Origin: Streptosporangium sp. NBC_01756
GTDB lineage: Bacteria; Actinomycetota; Actinomycetes; Streptosporangiales; Streptosporangiaceae
Direction: 5' to 3'
Assembly: GCF_035917975.1 (NCBI RefSeq)
Contig: NZ_CP109130.1
Location: 2,604,001 to 2,668,000, forward strand
DNA: 64,000 bases
Every line of letters starts with the position of its first letter. The stretch's first letter is position 1. A model generated the notes under the pieces. It worked only from the letters and a program-made list of their open reading frames with translations. It was not told the DNA's origin and did no database searches. This document shows, in pieces, positions 17,326 to 26,138 of this stretch. The translations under genes were made by a program, and so were the position numbers.

Positions 17326-18606
17326 GCCGACGGTCCGGCCGGTGACGGCCACCCGGACGGGCGCCTGGGCCTTGCCGAGCTTGAGGCCGTGCTCGGCCCC
17401 GACCTCCTCCAGTGCCGACTTGAGCGCCTCCGGGTCCATGTCGACCTTCTCCAGGCGGTCGAGGTAGCCGGTGAGGATCTCCGCGGCGGAGGTCTTCATG
17501 GCCTTGTCCCACGACGCCTGGTCGAAGACGGGCTCGTCCAGGAAGAGGAAGTCCACGTTCGCGGTGATCTCCGACAGGACCGCGATGCGGGTCTGGGCGA
17601 GCTCGGCGACCCTGGCGAAGGTCTCCCGGTCCCAGTCGGGCTCCAGCCACGGCTCGCAGCGGGCGACGAAGGTCGCGAGCGGCAGCGCCCGGATGTACTC
17701 GCCGTTGAAGGCACGGAGCTTCTTCTCGTCGAAGAAGGCGTTGGAGGAGATGACGTCCTCCAGGTGGAACAGCGGGACCATCTCCGACCACGGCATGATC
17801 TCGCGGTCGCCGCCGGGGCCCCAGCCGAGCAGCATCAGGTAGTTGACCATCGCCTCCGGCAGGTAGCCCTCGTCGCGGTAGGACTCCAGGGCGACCTTGT
17901 CGCGGCGCTTGGACAGCTTCTTGCGCTGCTCGTTGACGATGACCGGGGTGTGCGCCCAGACGGGGGGCTGCGCGCCCAGCGCGGGCCACAGCAGCTCCTG
18001 GCGGGCGGCGTTGGGCATGTGCTCCTCGCCGCGGATCACGTGGGTGACCCGCTGCGTGATGTCGTCGACGGCGTTGGCCAGAACGTAGAGCGGGGACCCG
18101 TCGCTGCGCGCGACGACGAAGTCCTCCTGCGCGTCGTTGGGGAACTCCACCCTGCCCCTGATGACGTCGTCGACCACGGTGACGCCCTCGTCGGGGGTGC
18201 GGAAGCGCACCGCCCCGCCGGTCAGGCCCCTGTCGCGGCAGAAGCCGTCGTAGCCCCGGTGCTCGGAACCGGTCCGCGCCTGGACCTGCTCGCGGGTGCA
18301 GTCGCAGTGGTAGGCCTTGCCGTCGGCGAGCAGCTTGGCGACGGCCTCGCGGTGCTGCGGCTCGTAGGCCGACTGGAAGTAGGGGCCCTCGAAGATCGGG
18401 TTGTCGCCGTCGATCCCGATCCAGGCGAGGGCCGAGAGGATGCCCTCGGTCCACTCGGGACGGTTGCGGGTGGCGTCGGTGTCCTCCACACGCAGGATGA
18501 ACGTGCCGCCGGACTGCTCGGCCAGCGCCCAGTTGAACAGCGCCGCGCGGGCGCTGCCGACATGGAACATGCCGGTGGGGGACGGAGCGAAACGAACCCT
18601 AGTCAC
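17239..18606 (-). CDS. gltX: glutamyl-tRNA synthetase
   Basis: 455-residue class I aminoacyl-tRNA synthetase. [19 protein letters not shown] contains the HIGH-like signature (HVGS), and [11 protein letters not shown] contains the KMSKS-like loop (KLSKR). A Cys/His zinc-binding segment CDCTREQ is present. The start is GTG 18604-18606, overlapping the TAG of the FAH-family gene by 8 bp (GTGACTAG), so the genes are coupled. It charges Glu tRNAs such as those at 12.6 kb and probably tRNA-Gln, as in actinomycetes that use GatCAB. Confidence 0.96.
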   Translation of the reverse strand: MTRVRFAPSPTGMFHVGSARAALFNWALAEQSGGTFILRVEDTDATRNRPEWTEGILSALAWIGIDGDNPIFEGPYFQSAYEPQHREAVAKLLADGKAYHCDCTREQVQARTGSEHRGYDGFCRDRGLTGGAVRFRTPDEGVTVVDDVIRGRVEFPNDAQEDFVVARSDGSPLYVLANAVDDITQRVTHVIRGEEHMPNAARQELLWPALGAQPPVWAHTPVIVNEQRKKLSKRRDKVALESYRDEGYLPEAMVNYLMLLGWGPGGDREIMPWSEMVPLFHLEDVISSNAFFDEKKLRAFNGEYIRALPLATFVARCEPWLEPDWDRETFARVAELAQTRIAVLSEITANVDFLFLDEPVFDQASWDKAMKTSAAEILTGYLDRLEKVDMDPEALKSALEEVGAEHGLKLGKAQAPVRVAVTGRTVGLPLFESIEVLGRERTMDRIRAALTRLQG

Positions 18607-19375
18607 GGGAGACCACCCGGTTGGTGAGAGTGCCGATTCCTTCGATGCCGACGCTGACCTCGTCGCCGACGTCCAGCGGGCCGACCCCGTCGGGCGTCCC
18701 GGTGAGGATGACGTCACCGGGGATCAGGGTCATGACCGCGCTCACGTGGGCGATCAGCGTCGGGATGTCGTACATGAGCTTGGAGGTGCGGGAGCTCTGC
18801 TTGACCTCGCCGTTCACCGTCGTGGTGATGGCCAGGTCGGCCGGGTCGAGATCGGTCTGGATCCACGGGCCGAGCGGGCAGAACGTGTCGAAGCCCTTGG
18901 CGCGGGTGAACTGCACGTCCTTCTTCTGCAGGTCCCGGGCCGTGACGTCGTTGGCGCAGGTGTAGCCGAACACGACCTCGTGGGCCCGCTCGGCGGGGAC
19001 CTCCCGGCAGAGCCTGCCGATGACCACGGCCAGCTCGCCCTCGAAGTCGACATGCCGGGTCAGCCCGGTCGGGTAGGCGATGGCCTCCCCCGAACCGATC
19101 ACCGAGGTGGACGGCTTCAGGAAGACCAGCGGCTCGTCGGGGACCTCGCCGCCCATCTCACGGGCGTGGTCGGCGTAGTTCTTGCCGATCGCGACGACCT
19201 TGCTGGGCAGCATGGGCGCGACCAGTTTGACCTGCGAGAGCGAGTGACGCTCACCGGTGAGCTGGATCGGGCCGAACGGGTGCCCGGAGATCGCGGCGAT
19301 GAACTCCTCGCCGGGTCCGCCCTCGACCACACCGAATCCGACACCGTCGCCTGTGGAGAACCTCGCTATACGCAC
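18599..19375 (-). CDS. fumarylacetoacetate hydrolase family protein
   Basis: 258 residues. The FAH C-terminal catalytic fold is clear: [18 protein letters not shown], then [12 protein letters not shown] (acidic metal ligands E-x-E) and [14 protein letters not shown], ending in [14 protein letters not shown]. The family cleaves C-C bonds of acyl pyruvates or decarboxylates oxaloacetate. The exact substrate is not visible. GTG start at 19373-19375 with TAGCCT shortly upstream, possibly leaderless. First gene of a two-gene unit with gltX, a pair commonly adjacent in actinomycetes. Confidence 0.9.
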   Translation of the reverse strand: MRIARFSTGDGVGFGVVEGGPGEEFIAAISGHPFGPIQLTGERHSLSQVKLVAPMLPSKVVAIGKNYADHAREMGGEVPDEPLVFLKPSTSVIGSGEAIAYPTGLTRHVDFEGELAVVIGRLCREVPAERAHEVVFGYTCANDVTARDLQKKDVQFTRAKGFDTFCPLGPWIQTDLDPADLAITTTVNGEVKQSSRTSKLMYDIPTLIAHVSAVMTLIPGDVILTGTPDGVGPLDVGDEVSVGIEGIGTLTNRVVSRD

Positions 19376-19564
19376 ACGACAAGGCTAACCGCGCGCGGAG
19401 TGCCGCCGGACCACCGCCCGGGTGCCGGGCCGGGGGCGCCGGGCACCACCGAAGCCATGTCGCATATCCCTATATAAACCATCAAATCACATACAAACCA
19501 TACAAAAGTTATTAAACATATCAATCATGTACATACAGGATTTCCCCAGGAAAAGGTATGTGAT

Positions 19565-19639
19565 GGTTGCTGTTCTTATGGGGGGTATGACGCCTTGTAG
19601 GCAATATGGGGAAGCACACGATCTTCCCCCCGGGGGAAG
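19565..19639 (+). promoter_or_regulatory. candidate stress promoter and SD-masking hairpin of the Asp23 operon
   Basis: GGTT (19565-19568), 14 bp, GGGTAT (19583-19588) fits the SigB-family pattern GNNT-N14-16-GGGTA(C/T) known in actinomycetes. Downstream, CTTCCCC / GGGGAAG (19623-19639) forms a hairpin whose right arm is part of the ribosome site GGGGAAGGA. Upstream at about 19469-19540 lies an unusually AT-rich stretch. Stress control fits the operon's content but is inference. Confidence 0.5.
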
Positions 19640-19647
19640 GAACCGAC

Positions 19648-20154
19648 GTGACCGAAGCCAACACGGTGAACACGCCGTCAAGGGGCGACGAGACATCGGT
19701 GCCGCGAGCTCGACCCGGCACCGGCGGAAACCAGGGGAACCTGGTGACCTCCAAGGGAACCACGACCATCGACGGCGGAGTCGTCTCGAAGATCGCCGGA
19801 ATGGCGGCCCGCGAGGTATCCGGTGTCTACGACATGGGCGCCGGCACCGCACGGGCGCTCGGCGCCGTCCGCGGCATGGTGGGCGGCGAGAAGAGCGCCA
19901 TGCAGGGCGTGTCCGTCGAGGTGGGCGAGCGACAGGCGGCGGCCGACCTGGACCTGGTGGTCGAATACGGAGTGGCCATCCCCGACGTCGCCGCCGCCGT
20001 GCGCCGCAACGTGATCATGGCCGTCGAGCGCATGACCGGGCTCGAGATGACCGAGGTCAACATCAAGGTCAACGATGTCCACATGCCCGGCCAGGAGAAG
20101 GAAGACGAAAAGGGGAAGGCCGAGGAACTCGAACAGGGTCCGCGCGTCCGGTGA
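19648..20154 (+). CDS. Asp23/Gls24 family envelope stress protein (first copy)
   Basis: 168 residues from GTG 19648 (GGAAGGA upstream). A disordered N-terminus of about 40 residues is followed by the Asp23 domain: TTTIDGGVVSKIAGMAAREV, GVYDMG, VVEYGVAIPDVAAAVRRNV and the family end TGLEMTEVNIKVNDVH. In Staphylococcus, Asp23 is a very abundant protein bound under the membrane by AmaP and linked to cell-wall stress. First gene of a six-gene unit; its TGA overlaps the next GTG. Confidence 0.92.
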   Translation: MTEANTVNTPSRGDETSVPRARPGTGGNQGNLVTSKGTTTIDGGVVSKIAGMAAREVSGVYDMGAGTARALGAVRGMVGGEKSAMQGVSVEVGERQAAADLDLVVEYGVAIPDVAAAVRRNVIMAVERMTGLEMTEVNIKVNDVHMPGQEKEDEKGKAEELEQGPRVR

Positions 20155-20417
20155 GCGATCTCGCGCAGGAGATAGCCGACACCGTACGGCGATGCCCCGA
20201 TGTCGCCGACCTGTCGAGCGGCCCGTTCGGCACCGTGGCGACCTATCTGCCCGGCGAGAGGGTCTCCGGCGTCGCCGTCCGGGACGACGACGTCGAGGTG
20301 TCCATCGTCGCCCAGTTGGGGCGGCCGCTGCCGGAGATCGCCGAAGAGGTGCGGACGGCGGTCGCCCCGCTGGTGGGCGACCGTCCGGTGAATGTCTATA
20401 TCGGAGGTATTCGATGA
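20151..20417 (+). CDS. Asp23-operon small protein
   Basis: 88 residues starting at GTG within GTGA. The pattern (LAQEIADTVRRCPDVADLSS, then VSIVAQLGRPLPEIAEEVRT, AVAPLVGDRPVNVYIGGIR) is a reduced Asp23-like alpha/beta fold without the N-terminal GGVV.KIA segment. Such small proteins regularly sit between the Asp23 and DUF2273 genes in actinomycetes. Role unknown; probably a partner of the neighbouring Asp23 proteins. Confidence 0.75.
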   Translation: MSDLAQEIADTVRRCPDVADLSSGPFGTVATYLPGERVSGVAVRDDDVEVSIVAQLGRPLPEIAEEVRTAVAPLVGDRPVNVYIGGIR

Positions 20418-20602
20418 ACCAGTTCCCCGTATGGAGCGTCGCCGGCATGTTCGTCGGCATCATCCTGGGTCTCGCCGGAGCCTTCGGCGGTCTCGGCGCG
20501 TTTCTCCTGGTGCTCGTTCTGGGCGCCGTCGGACTCCTGGTCGGCCGCATCGTCGAAGGCGGCGAGATCGACCTGTCCCGGATGGGTGTGAAGCGCCGAT
20601 GA
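20414..20602 (+). CDS. small two-helix membrane protein (DUF2273-like)
   Basis: 62 residues with two hydrophobic segments (VAGMFVGIILGLAGAFGGLG and FLLVLVLGAVGLLVGRIVEG) and a basic C-terminus (MGVKRR). Size, topology and position match the DUF2273 proteins found in asp23 operons. ATGA overlap with both neighbours. It probably helps hold the Asp23 layer at the membrane. Confidence 0.78.
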   Translation: MNQFPVWSVAGMFVGIILGLAGAFGGLGAFLLVLVLGAVGLLVGRIVEGGEIDLSRMGVKRR

Positions 20603-21066
20603 CCACCCCGGTCGAGCACCGCGCCGCGTCTCCCGAAGCGACCGCGGACACCCACGACCTCCCCGCCCAGCGGCCGGAGGGCGACTCCGCCATGGAGGCG
20701 GCCGGGCAGTCCATTCGGCCGGTGCGGCCCGCCGTACCGGCCGAGCGGCGTGGGAAGACCGACATCCCGGGGCGGGTGGTGTCACGTATCGCGGCCCGCG
20801 CGGCCGGAGAGGTCGCGGGGGTGCGAGAGGTCCGTGAACGGAAACCGCTGGCCTTCGGAGGAGGCACCCACGCCGCCGTGGACGGAGAGCTCACGACGCT
20901 GCACCTGGACGTGTCCGTGGAGTATCCGACTCCGCTCCTGCAGGTCACCGAGGCGGTCCGGAGGCACGTCGCCGACCGGGTCCACATGCTCACCGGGCTG
21001 CACATCGGCCATATCGACATCGACGTGACCGACGTGCTGCCGCCCCAAGGAGAGGATCACGGATGA
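20599..21066 (+). CDS. Asp23/Gls24 family protein (second copy)
   Basis: 155 residues. After a disordered N-terminus of about 55 residues comes GRVVSRIAARAAGEVAGVRE, then LHLDVSVEYPTPLLQVTEAV and VHMLTGLHIGHIDIDVTDVL, the same blocks as in the first copy. The two copies differ strongly in sequence, so they are probably distinct subunits rather than a recent duplication. ATGA overlaps at both ends. Confidence 0.88.
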   Translation: MTTPVEHRAASPEATADTHDLPAQRPEGDSAMEAAGQSIRPVRPAVPAERRGKTDIPGRVVSRIAARAAGEVAGVREVRERKPLAFGGGTHAAVDGELTTLHLDVSVEYPTPLLQVTEAVRRHVADRVHMLTGLHIGHIDIDVTDVLPPQGEDHG

Positions 21067-21743
21067 CGGTCCCCGCCTCCTCGTCGCCGACCCCGGCCTC
21101 CGGTGCGCATCCCGCGCCGGAGAGCACGACCGCACCCGGCGCGGAGATCATGGAACGGCCCTCGCCCCCGTCCGCCGGAGTCCCCAGGAACCGGGCGGCG
21201 GACCGGGCGGCGAACCGGGCCTTCCGCCCGCGCCGGGTGGTCCCCGCTGTGATCACGGCCGCCCTGATGACCCTGCTCGGCGTCCTGGTCGCGGTGGAGG
21301 CGGTCTCCGCTCTGCTGGGCAGGCCGGTGCGCTGGATACCGTACGACCGGATCCTGGGCTGGGCGTCGTCGACGCCGTGGAACAGCCCGCAGGTGCTGCT
21401 GGGCGGGAGCGTGCTCACCGCCCTGGGCCTGCTCCTGGTGCTGCTCGCGCTGGTTCCGGGGCAGCCCCGGCTCATCCCGGCCAGGACCGGCGACCCCGAA
21501 CTGATCATCGGCATGCAGCGCCGGGGCTTCACCCGTTCCCTGGCCCACGCCGCCCGGCAGGTGGAGGGGATCGACCACGCCCGGGTGACGCTGCGCGGCA
21601 GGACCGCGCAGGTGAGGGCGGACAGTTCCCTGCGGGACACCACCGGGCTGGCCGAGGCCGTCCGGCAGGCCGTCACCGGCCGGATCGCCGCGCTCTCTCC
21701 GGTCGACGACCATCCCGTGCGGGTGAATGTGCGAGGACGGTGA
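21063..21743 (+). CDS. membrane protein with DUF6286-like domain
   Basis: 226 residues. A proline-rich cytosolic N-terminus of about 60 residues, two TM helices (AVITAALMTLLGVLVAVEAV and LGGSVLTALGLLLVLLALVP), then a soluble domain (RRGFTRSLAHAARQVEGIDH, HARVTLRGRTAQVRAD) of the kind found in actinobacterial Asp23 operons. ATGA overlap with the previous gene. Probably a membrane anchor or sensor for the Asp23 proteins. Confidence 0.8.
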   Translation: MTVPASSSPTPASGAHPAPESTTAPGAEIMERPSPPSAGVPRNRAADRAANRAFRPRRVVPAVITAALMTLLGVLVAVEAVSALLGRPVRWIPYDRILGWASSTPWNSPQVLLGGSVLTALGLLLVLLALVPGQPRLIPARTGDPELIIGMQRRGFTRSLAHAARQVEGIDHARVTLRGRTAQVRADSSLRDTTGLAEAVRQAVTGRIAALSPVDDHPVRVNVRGR

Positions 21744-21748
21744 TCGCC

Positions 21749-22333
21749 ATGGACAGGAAGACCCCGAGGGGCAACCGGCTGGGACTGCTGATCGTGGGAC
21801 TGCTGCTGACGGTCCTCGGCTGCCTCGCCGTCGCCCGTGGCACGGGTGCGCTCTCCCGGATCTGGGGTCCGGCCGGAGAGCCGCTCGTCAACGGCCCGGT
21901 GCGCGACACCTTCACCCGTTCCCCGTGGCTGTGGTGGGTGGTCGCCGGCGCCGGAGTCGTGCTGGCCCTGCTCGGCCTGCGTTGGCTGCTGGTCCAGGGA
22001 CGGCACTCCAGACTGGGCGACATGCGCCTGGCGAGCGGCCCCGGCGGTTTCACCGACGTCCACACCGGTGGGGTGGCCGCCGCGATGGCCGCCGACGTCA
22101 GCGCGCACCCCGCGATCCTCGGCGCCAGCGCCGCGATGGTCGGCACGGACGCGCATCCGGCGGTACGGCTGCGCGTGGTGGCCGACGAGACCCTCCCCAT
22201 GGAGGCGATCCGCGAGCAACTGGACGGGGTGGCCATCCCGCGCATGCGCCGGGCGTTGGAGACCGAGCACATCCCGGCCGTCGCCCAGGTGAGCCTGGAG
22301 GAACCGCCACGGAACCGCAGGACCGTCGCCTGA
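21749..22333 (+). CDS. amaP: alkaline shock membrane anchor protein AmaP-like
   Basis: 194 residues. A first TM helix directly after the N-terminus (GLLIVGLLLTVLGCLAVARG), a short loop, a second TM (WWVVAGAGVVLALLGLRWLL), then a cytosolic domain. This two-helix hairpin plus soluble domain is the AmaP topology; AmaP ties Asp23 to the membrane in Staphylococcus. A GTG at 21740 overlaps the previous stop (GTGA); the ATG at 21749 gives the more typical MDRK start. Last gene of the unit. Confidence 0.78.
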   Translation: MDRKTPRGNRLGLLIVGLLLTVLGCLAVARGTGALSRIWGPAGEPLVNGPVRDTFTRSPWLWWVVAGAGVVLALLGLRWLLVQGRHSRLGDMRLASGPGGFTDVHTGGVAAAMAADVSAHPAILGASAAMVGTDAHPAVRLRVVADETLPMEAIREQLDGVAIPRMRRALETEHIPAVAQVSLEEPPRNRRTVA

Positions 22334-22385
22334 CGGAGCGTTGACCGTAGAGTGGTCGGCGGAACCAACGCTTCGAGGAGACGAT

Positions 22386-22778
22386 GTGCCTTCGGTCGTG
22401 AAGATAAATGCACTGACGGTTTCGGCGGAGATGCGCCAGGAGCTGGAGCGCCGATTCTCCGGGCGCGCCGGGATCGTGGAGTCGGCGGACGGGTTCGAGT
22501 GGTTCGAGCTGCTCCGCCCGGTGGACGGCACCGACCGGTACCTGGTCTACACCCGCTGGCGGTCCGAGGAGGACTTCAAGCGCTGGACCGACAGCCAGGC
22601 CTTCCAGAGGGGTCACGCCCAGGCCGGCGGGCAGCCGGGGCCGGAGGGGCAGCAGGGCCACGGCCACGGCCAGGCCGCCGGGCAGGGTCACGGCCACGGC
22701 CAGGGACCCGCCGCCAGCGGGGCCGAACTCTGGTCGTTCGAGGTCGTCCAGAGCACCGGTCCGGCGGCCGGGTCCTGA
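22386..22778 (+). CDS. MhuD-like haem-degrading monooxygenase with His/Gly/Gln-rich insertion
   Basis: 130 residues from GTG 22386 (GAGGAG upstream). The ferredoxin-like ABM fold aligns with Mycobacterium MhuD: VVKINALTV (N8, equivalent to catalytic Asn7), ESADGFEWFELLRPVDGTDR, TRWRSEEDFKRW (W67, equivalent to Trp66) and QRGHAQ (H77, probable haem ligand, equivalent to His75). Where MhuD has a short loop, this protein has about 28 residues rich in Gly, Gln and His with two GHGHGQ units (residues 81-108). Likely role: haem breakdown for iron. The insertion could bind metal. Confidence 0.85.
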   Translation: MPSVVKINALTVSAEMRQELERRFSGRAGIVESADGFEWFELLRPVDGTDRYLVYTRWRSEEDFKRWTDSQAFQRGHAQAGGQPGPEGQQGHGHGQAAGQGHGHGQGPAASGAELWSFEVVQSTGPAAGS

Positions 22779-22799
22779 CCGTCGGGCGAGCGCGCCGGC

Positions 22800-23396
22800 T
22801 CAGCGGTCCAGCGCGTTCGCCTCGATCCGGCCGGCGAGGCCGTCACGGACGAACCTCGCCGCCAGGCTGTCCGGCTTGCGTCCCGCCTGGTCCCTGAAGC
22901 ACGCGAGGAACTCCTCGCCGAACCCCAGCCGGGGGTGGCGCTCCAGCACCTCGGCCCGGAGCCCGGCGGGGAAGTCCTCCGGCCGCCGGCCGGAGACGTC
23001 CAGCGCGGTGGAGAGCTCCAGCAGGTGGCCTTCGGGGTCCTGGGCGACGTCCACCTCGTCCCACATGTGGCGCACGATCACCTCGGAGGCGCGCACGCGC
23101 CGCTCGACCGGCCAGCCGGCCCCGGCGCCGAAGACCCATGCCAGGTGCCCACCGGCCTCCTCGAACGGCACGGTGTGGCTGTCGAACTCCTTGACCAGGC
23201 CAATGTCGTGCAGCATCGACGAGACGTACAGCAGCTCGGCGTCGAAGGCGATGCCGTTCATCATCCCGTAGGCCGCCGCCCACAGGTAGGCCCGCACGGA
23301 GTGGTTCAGCAGGGCGGGCGGACAGTAGGCGGTGGCGACCTCCAGCGCGCCACGGGTGGCGGAGGTGTCGGGGATCACAATGTCGGCGAATCTCAT
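22800..23396 (-). CDS. HD-domain hydrolase, cyanamide hydratase-like
   Basis: 198 residues. HSVRAYLWAAAYG holds the first metal histidine (about 32), SSMLHDIGLV is the HD pair (about 62-63), and later histidines (HLAWVF, RHM) complete an HD fold. The layout matches the small HD proteins annotated as cyanamide hydratase-like, but the true substrate is unknown. ATG 23394-23396 has AGGGTGG upstream. Divergent from the isochorismatase-like gene. Confidence 0.85.
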   Translation of the reverse strand: MRFADIVIPDTSATRGALEVATAYCPPALLNHSVRAYLWAAAYGMMNGIAFDAELLYVSSMLHDIGLVKEFDSHTVPFEEAGGHLAWVFGAGAGWPVERRVRASEVIVRHMWDEVDVAQDPEGHLLELSTALDVSGRRPEDFPAGLRAEVLERHPRLGFGEEFLACFRDQAGRKPDSLAARFVRDGLAGRIEANALDR

Positions 23397-23609
23397 GGGT
23401 CCACCCTGCCGTGGCGGGGAACGGCAGGCGAACGACGCCCTGTCCGCTCGTGCCCTGACGCGCCGCGAGGCCTTCGGCGGGCCCGCGTCGACGGACGTGA
23501 CGGTCCCCGTGCCCGGCTGATGAGCTGGAACTGGCGCGATCATCGTGCTGGATGGCCGGAATCGCTCTCCCGAGTACGGCCGGCGCCGTCGGACTGTCAG
23601 ACTGGAGTA

Positions 23610-24218
23610 ATGAAGCGAGCACTGATCGTTATCGATGTCCAGAACGAGTACTTCACCGGCAACCTGCCCATCATCCACCCTCCCCGCGAGGAGAGCCTGG
23701 CGGCCGTGCTGACCGCCATGGACACCGCACGCGAGCACGGTGTCCCGGTGATCCTGGTCCAGCACACCTCACCCGCCGGAGCCCCGCTGTTCGGCGCCGG
23801 CGGTCACTCGTGGGAGCTGCACAAGGAGGTGGGAAGCAGGCCGTACGACCACCTGCTGGAGAAGACGATGGCCTCGTCCTTCGCCGGGACGGATCTGGCC
23901 GGGTGGCTGGACACCCGGGGGATCGACACGCTGACCGTCGCCGGCTACATGACGCAGAACTGCGACGAGTCCACCGCCCGCGACGCCTACCACCGGGGCA
24001 TGACCGTGGAGTTCCTGTCGGACGCGACCGGCACGCTCGCCCTGTCCAACCGGGCGGGCAGCGTGACGGCCGAGGAGCTGCACAACCACGTGCTGGTGGT
24101 GATGGACTCCAACTTCGCCTCGGTGGCCACCACCGCCGAGTGGGCCGCCGCCGTCAAGGCCGGAGAGCCCCTGCCCCGCCCTGACATCTGGGCCAGCACG
24201 CGGGGGACGGGCGGATGA
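23610..24218 (+). CDS. isochorismatase-like cysteine hydrolase
   Basis: 202 residues. RALIVIDVQNEYF has the catalytic Asp, LLEKTMASSF the catalytic Lys, and VAGYMTQNCDESTARDAYHR the nucleophile Cys followed by the family TARDA block. The second half (VEFLSDATGTLAL) is typical of the nicotinamidase/isochorismatase group. All three catalytic residues are present, so it should be active; substrate unknown. The start codon lies only 2 nt after GGAG. Confidence 0.88.
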   Translation: MKRALIVIDVQNEYFTGNLPIIHPPREESLAAVLTAMDTAREHGVPVILVQHTSPAGAPLFGAGGHSWELHKEVGSRPYDHLLEKTMASSFAGTDLAGWLDTRGIDTLTVAGYMTQNCDESTARDAYHRGMTVEFLSDATGTLALSNRAGSVTAEELHNHVLVVMDSNFASVATTAEWAAAVKAGEPLPRPDIWASTRGTGG

Positions 24219-24395
24219 GGGAGCCGGGGGAGATCGCCGCGCACCGGCGCCGGTGATCTGATTCGGAGGGCGTCAAACGTCGGGCGCGCATCTAGTTGCT
24301 AACGATGTGCTGGAAGAGGTCCGTCCAACTTGACCGGTTTGATCGTATTCGGACAGCATGATCCGCCCTCTTCGTTCGGCCCGGAAGGAACTGGC

Positions 24396-26081
24396 GTGCG
24401 CCGCCGCACCGAAGCATTCATCCTCTCGCTCATCCTCCTCGTGACCTGCGGCGCGGTGACCGGCACGGCAGGAGCCGCGGCGCAGGTCAAACGCACGACC
24501 GAGTGTCAGGGCGACTGGTTACCGGCGACCCCGATATCTCCGGACATCATGAGCGGCGAGCTGGGGTTCCTGGACCTCGATCCGGTGAAGGTGGGCAAGG
24601 ACGTCAACTGGCGTACCGACCCTTACCACAACCGCTCGTGGAGCATGGTGTTCCACTCCCTGCGCTGGATGGGCCGCCTGGTCGCCGACTACGAGACCAC
24701 CGGGGAGGCCGCCTACCTGAGCCGTGCCACCGAGATCGCCAAGGACTGGGTGACGGACAACCCCCGGCGCGGGGGTCCCAAGGCCAGCCCCTACGCCTGG
24801 CAGGAGCACCCGATCGCGCTGCGGGCCCCCGCCCTGGTCTGCCTCAGCAAGCACGTCAACGCACCCTGGCTGTCCAGGAGCCTGGCCGAGCACGCCGCGA
24901 TGCTGTCCGACCCGAAGCTGTACGAGAAGGGCCACAACCACGGCATCGACCAGGACATCGCACTGCTCGGCATCGGCTGCCGGTACGGCAACGGCACGTG
25001 GTCCGGGCTCGCCGTCAAGCGGCTGACCGAGACGGTGAAGCTCGACGTCGACTCCCAGGGCGCGCTGCGCGAGCAGGCCCCGCGCTACGCGATCTACGTC
25101 CATGAGCGGCTCAGCGTCGCCATGGACAGGATCAAGGCGTGCGGCCGGAAGGTGCCCGGCGAGATCACCCGGCGGTGGCAGTCGCTGGAGGACTTCATCT
25201 CCCACTCCACCCAGCCAGGCGGGTTCATGGTCCCGATCGGGGACGGCGGCGCGGACGTGCGGCCGGTCGGGTACGACCACCCGAAGCAGACCGTGCGGGT
25301 GTTCGGCAACGGCTACGTCTACGGGCGCACCGCCTGGGAGAAGCCCGAGTCGGCGTTCTACTCCATCCGCTTCGGTCCCGGCCAGAAGTACCACGGCCAC
25401 GAGGACCACCTCGGCGTGACCTACTACGCCCAGGGCCACGACGTCCTGGTCGACGTGGGCTTCCACTCCTACGAGAACACCGGCTACCGCCGCTGGACGA
25501 TGTCCACCGAGGCGCACAACACGCCGGCCGTCGCCGGCGCCGCGTTCCGGGGCGGTACGGCCACCAAGCTGAGCAGATCCTCGATCGGGGACGACCGGCA
25601 GAGCTACCGGCTGACCGACAGGGCCTATGGCGTGCCCAGGACCCGTTCGGTGCTGGTCAACCACGAGCAGGACGTGATGGCCGTGCTGGACACCGTCCCC
25701 AAGGGTGCCAAGGTCACCAACCTCTGGCACCTAGCCTCCGAGCTGTCGGTCGTGTCCGACGGCGGCGGCCAGGTCGTGGTCAAGGACAAGGCGGGCTGGA
25801 AGGCGACGCTGGTCCAGGTGTCGATGCCCTCCTGCAAGCCCGTCAGCGGGCTGAAGGTGGTCCGTGGCCAGTCGAACCCCTACCAGGGCTGGGTCTCCCC
25901 CGCCTACCTGCAGAAGCAGCCCGCTCCCACGGTCGTCTCCCCCGCCTCCGCGGACCCGCTGCTCACCGTCGTGGTGCCCGGCACCGACAAGCCCTCGGTC
26001 TCCTGCTCCGGCGGCAAGGTGAAACTGGAGACCTCCACCGGCCGGGTCAGCTTCCGGGTCGGCGGCGCGGACCTCTCCTGA
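24396..26081 (+). CDS. secreted heparinase II/III family protein
   Basis: 561 residues from GTG 24396 with GGAAGGA upstream. The signal peptide VRRRTEAFILSLILLVTCGA probably ends after GTAGA. The N-terminal half is an alpha toroid (WSMVFHSLRWMGRLVADYET, HNHGIDQDIALL). The C-terminal half is the heparinase II/III beta domain (KYHGHEDHLGVTYYAQGHDV, EAHNTPAV), with the His and Tyr residues used by these polysaccharide lyases. Probably cleaves an acidic polysaccharide outside the cell. Monocistronic. Confidence 0.87.
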   Translation: MRRRTEAFILSLILLVTCGAVTGTAGAAAQVKRTTECQGDWLPATPISPDIMSGELGFLDLDPVKVGKDVNWRTDPYHNRSWSMVFHSLRWMGRLVADYETTGEAAYLSRATEIAKDWVTDNPRRGGPKASPYAWQEHPIALRAPALVCLSKHVNAPWLSRSLAEHAAMLSDPKLYEKGHNHGIDQDIALLGIGCRYGNGTWSGLAVKRLTETVKLDVDSQGALREQAPRYAIYVHERLSVAMDRIKACGRKVPGEITRRWQSLEDFISHSTQPGGFMVPIGDGGADVRPVGYDHPKQTVRVFGNGYVYGRTAWEKPESAFYSIRFGPGQKYHGHEDHLGVTYYAQGHDVLVDVGFHSYENTGYRRWTMSTEAHNTPAVAGAAFRGGTATKLSRSSIGDDRQSYRLTDRAYGVPRTRSVLVNHEQDVMAVLDTVPKGAKVTNLWHLASELSVVSDGGGQVVVKDKAGWKATLVQVSMPSCKPVSGLKVVRGQSNPYQGWVSPAYLQKQPAPTVVSPASADPLLTVVVPGTDKPSVSCSGGKVKLETSTGRVSFRVGGADLS

Positions 26082-26095
26082 GCCCTCCTCGGAGT

Positions 26096-26132
26096 CCCGC
26101 CCGGGGTACGGTCCGGCCGTATCCCGGGCGGG
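26096..26132. terminator. bidirectional terminator between heparinase gene and cimA
   Basis: A 16-bp stem (CCCGCCCGGGGTACGG with its near-exact complement, one G-T pair) and 5-nt loop between the two convergent stop codons. Confidence 0.75.
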
Positions 26133-26138
26133 GGCGGA

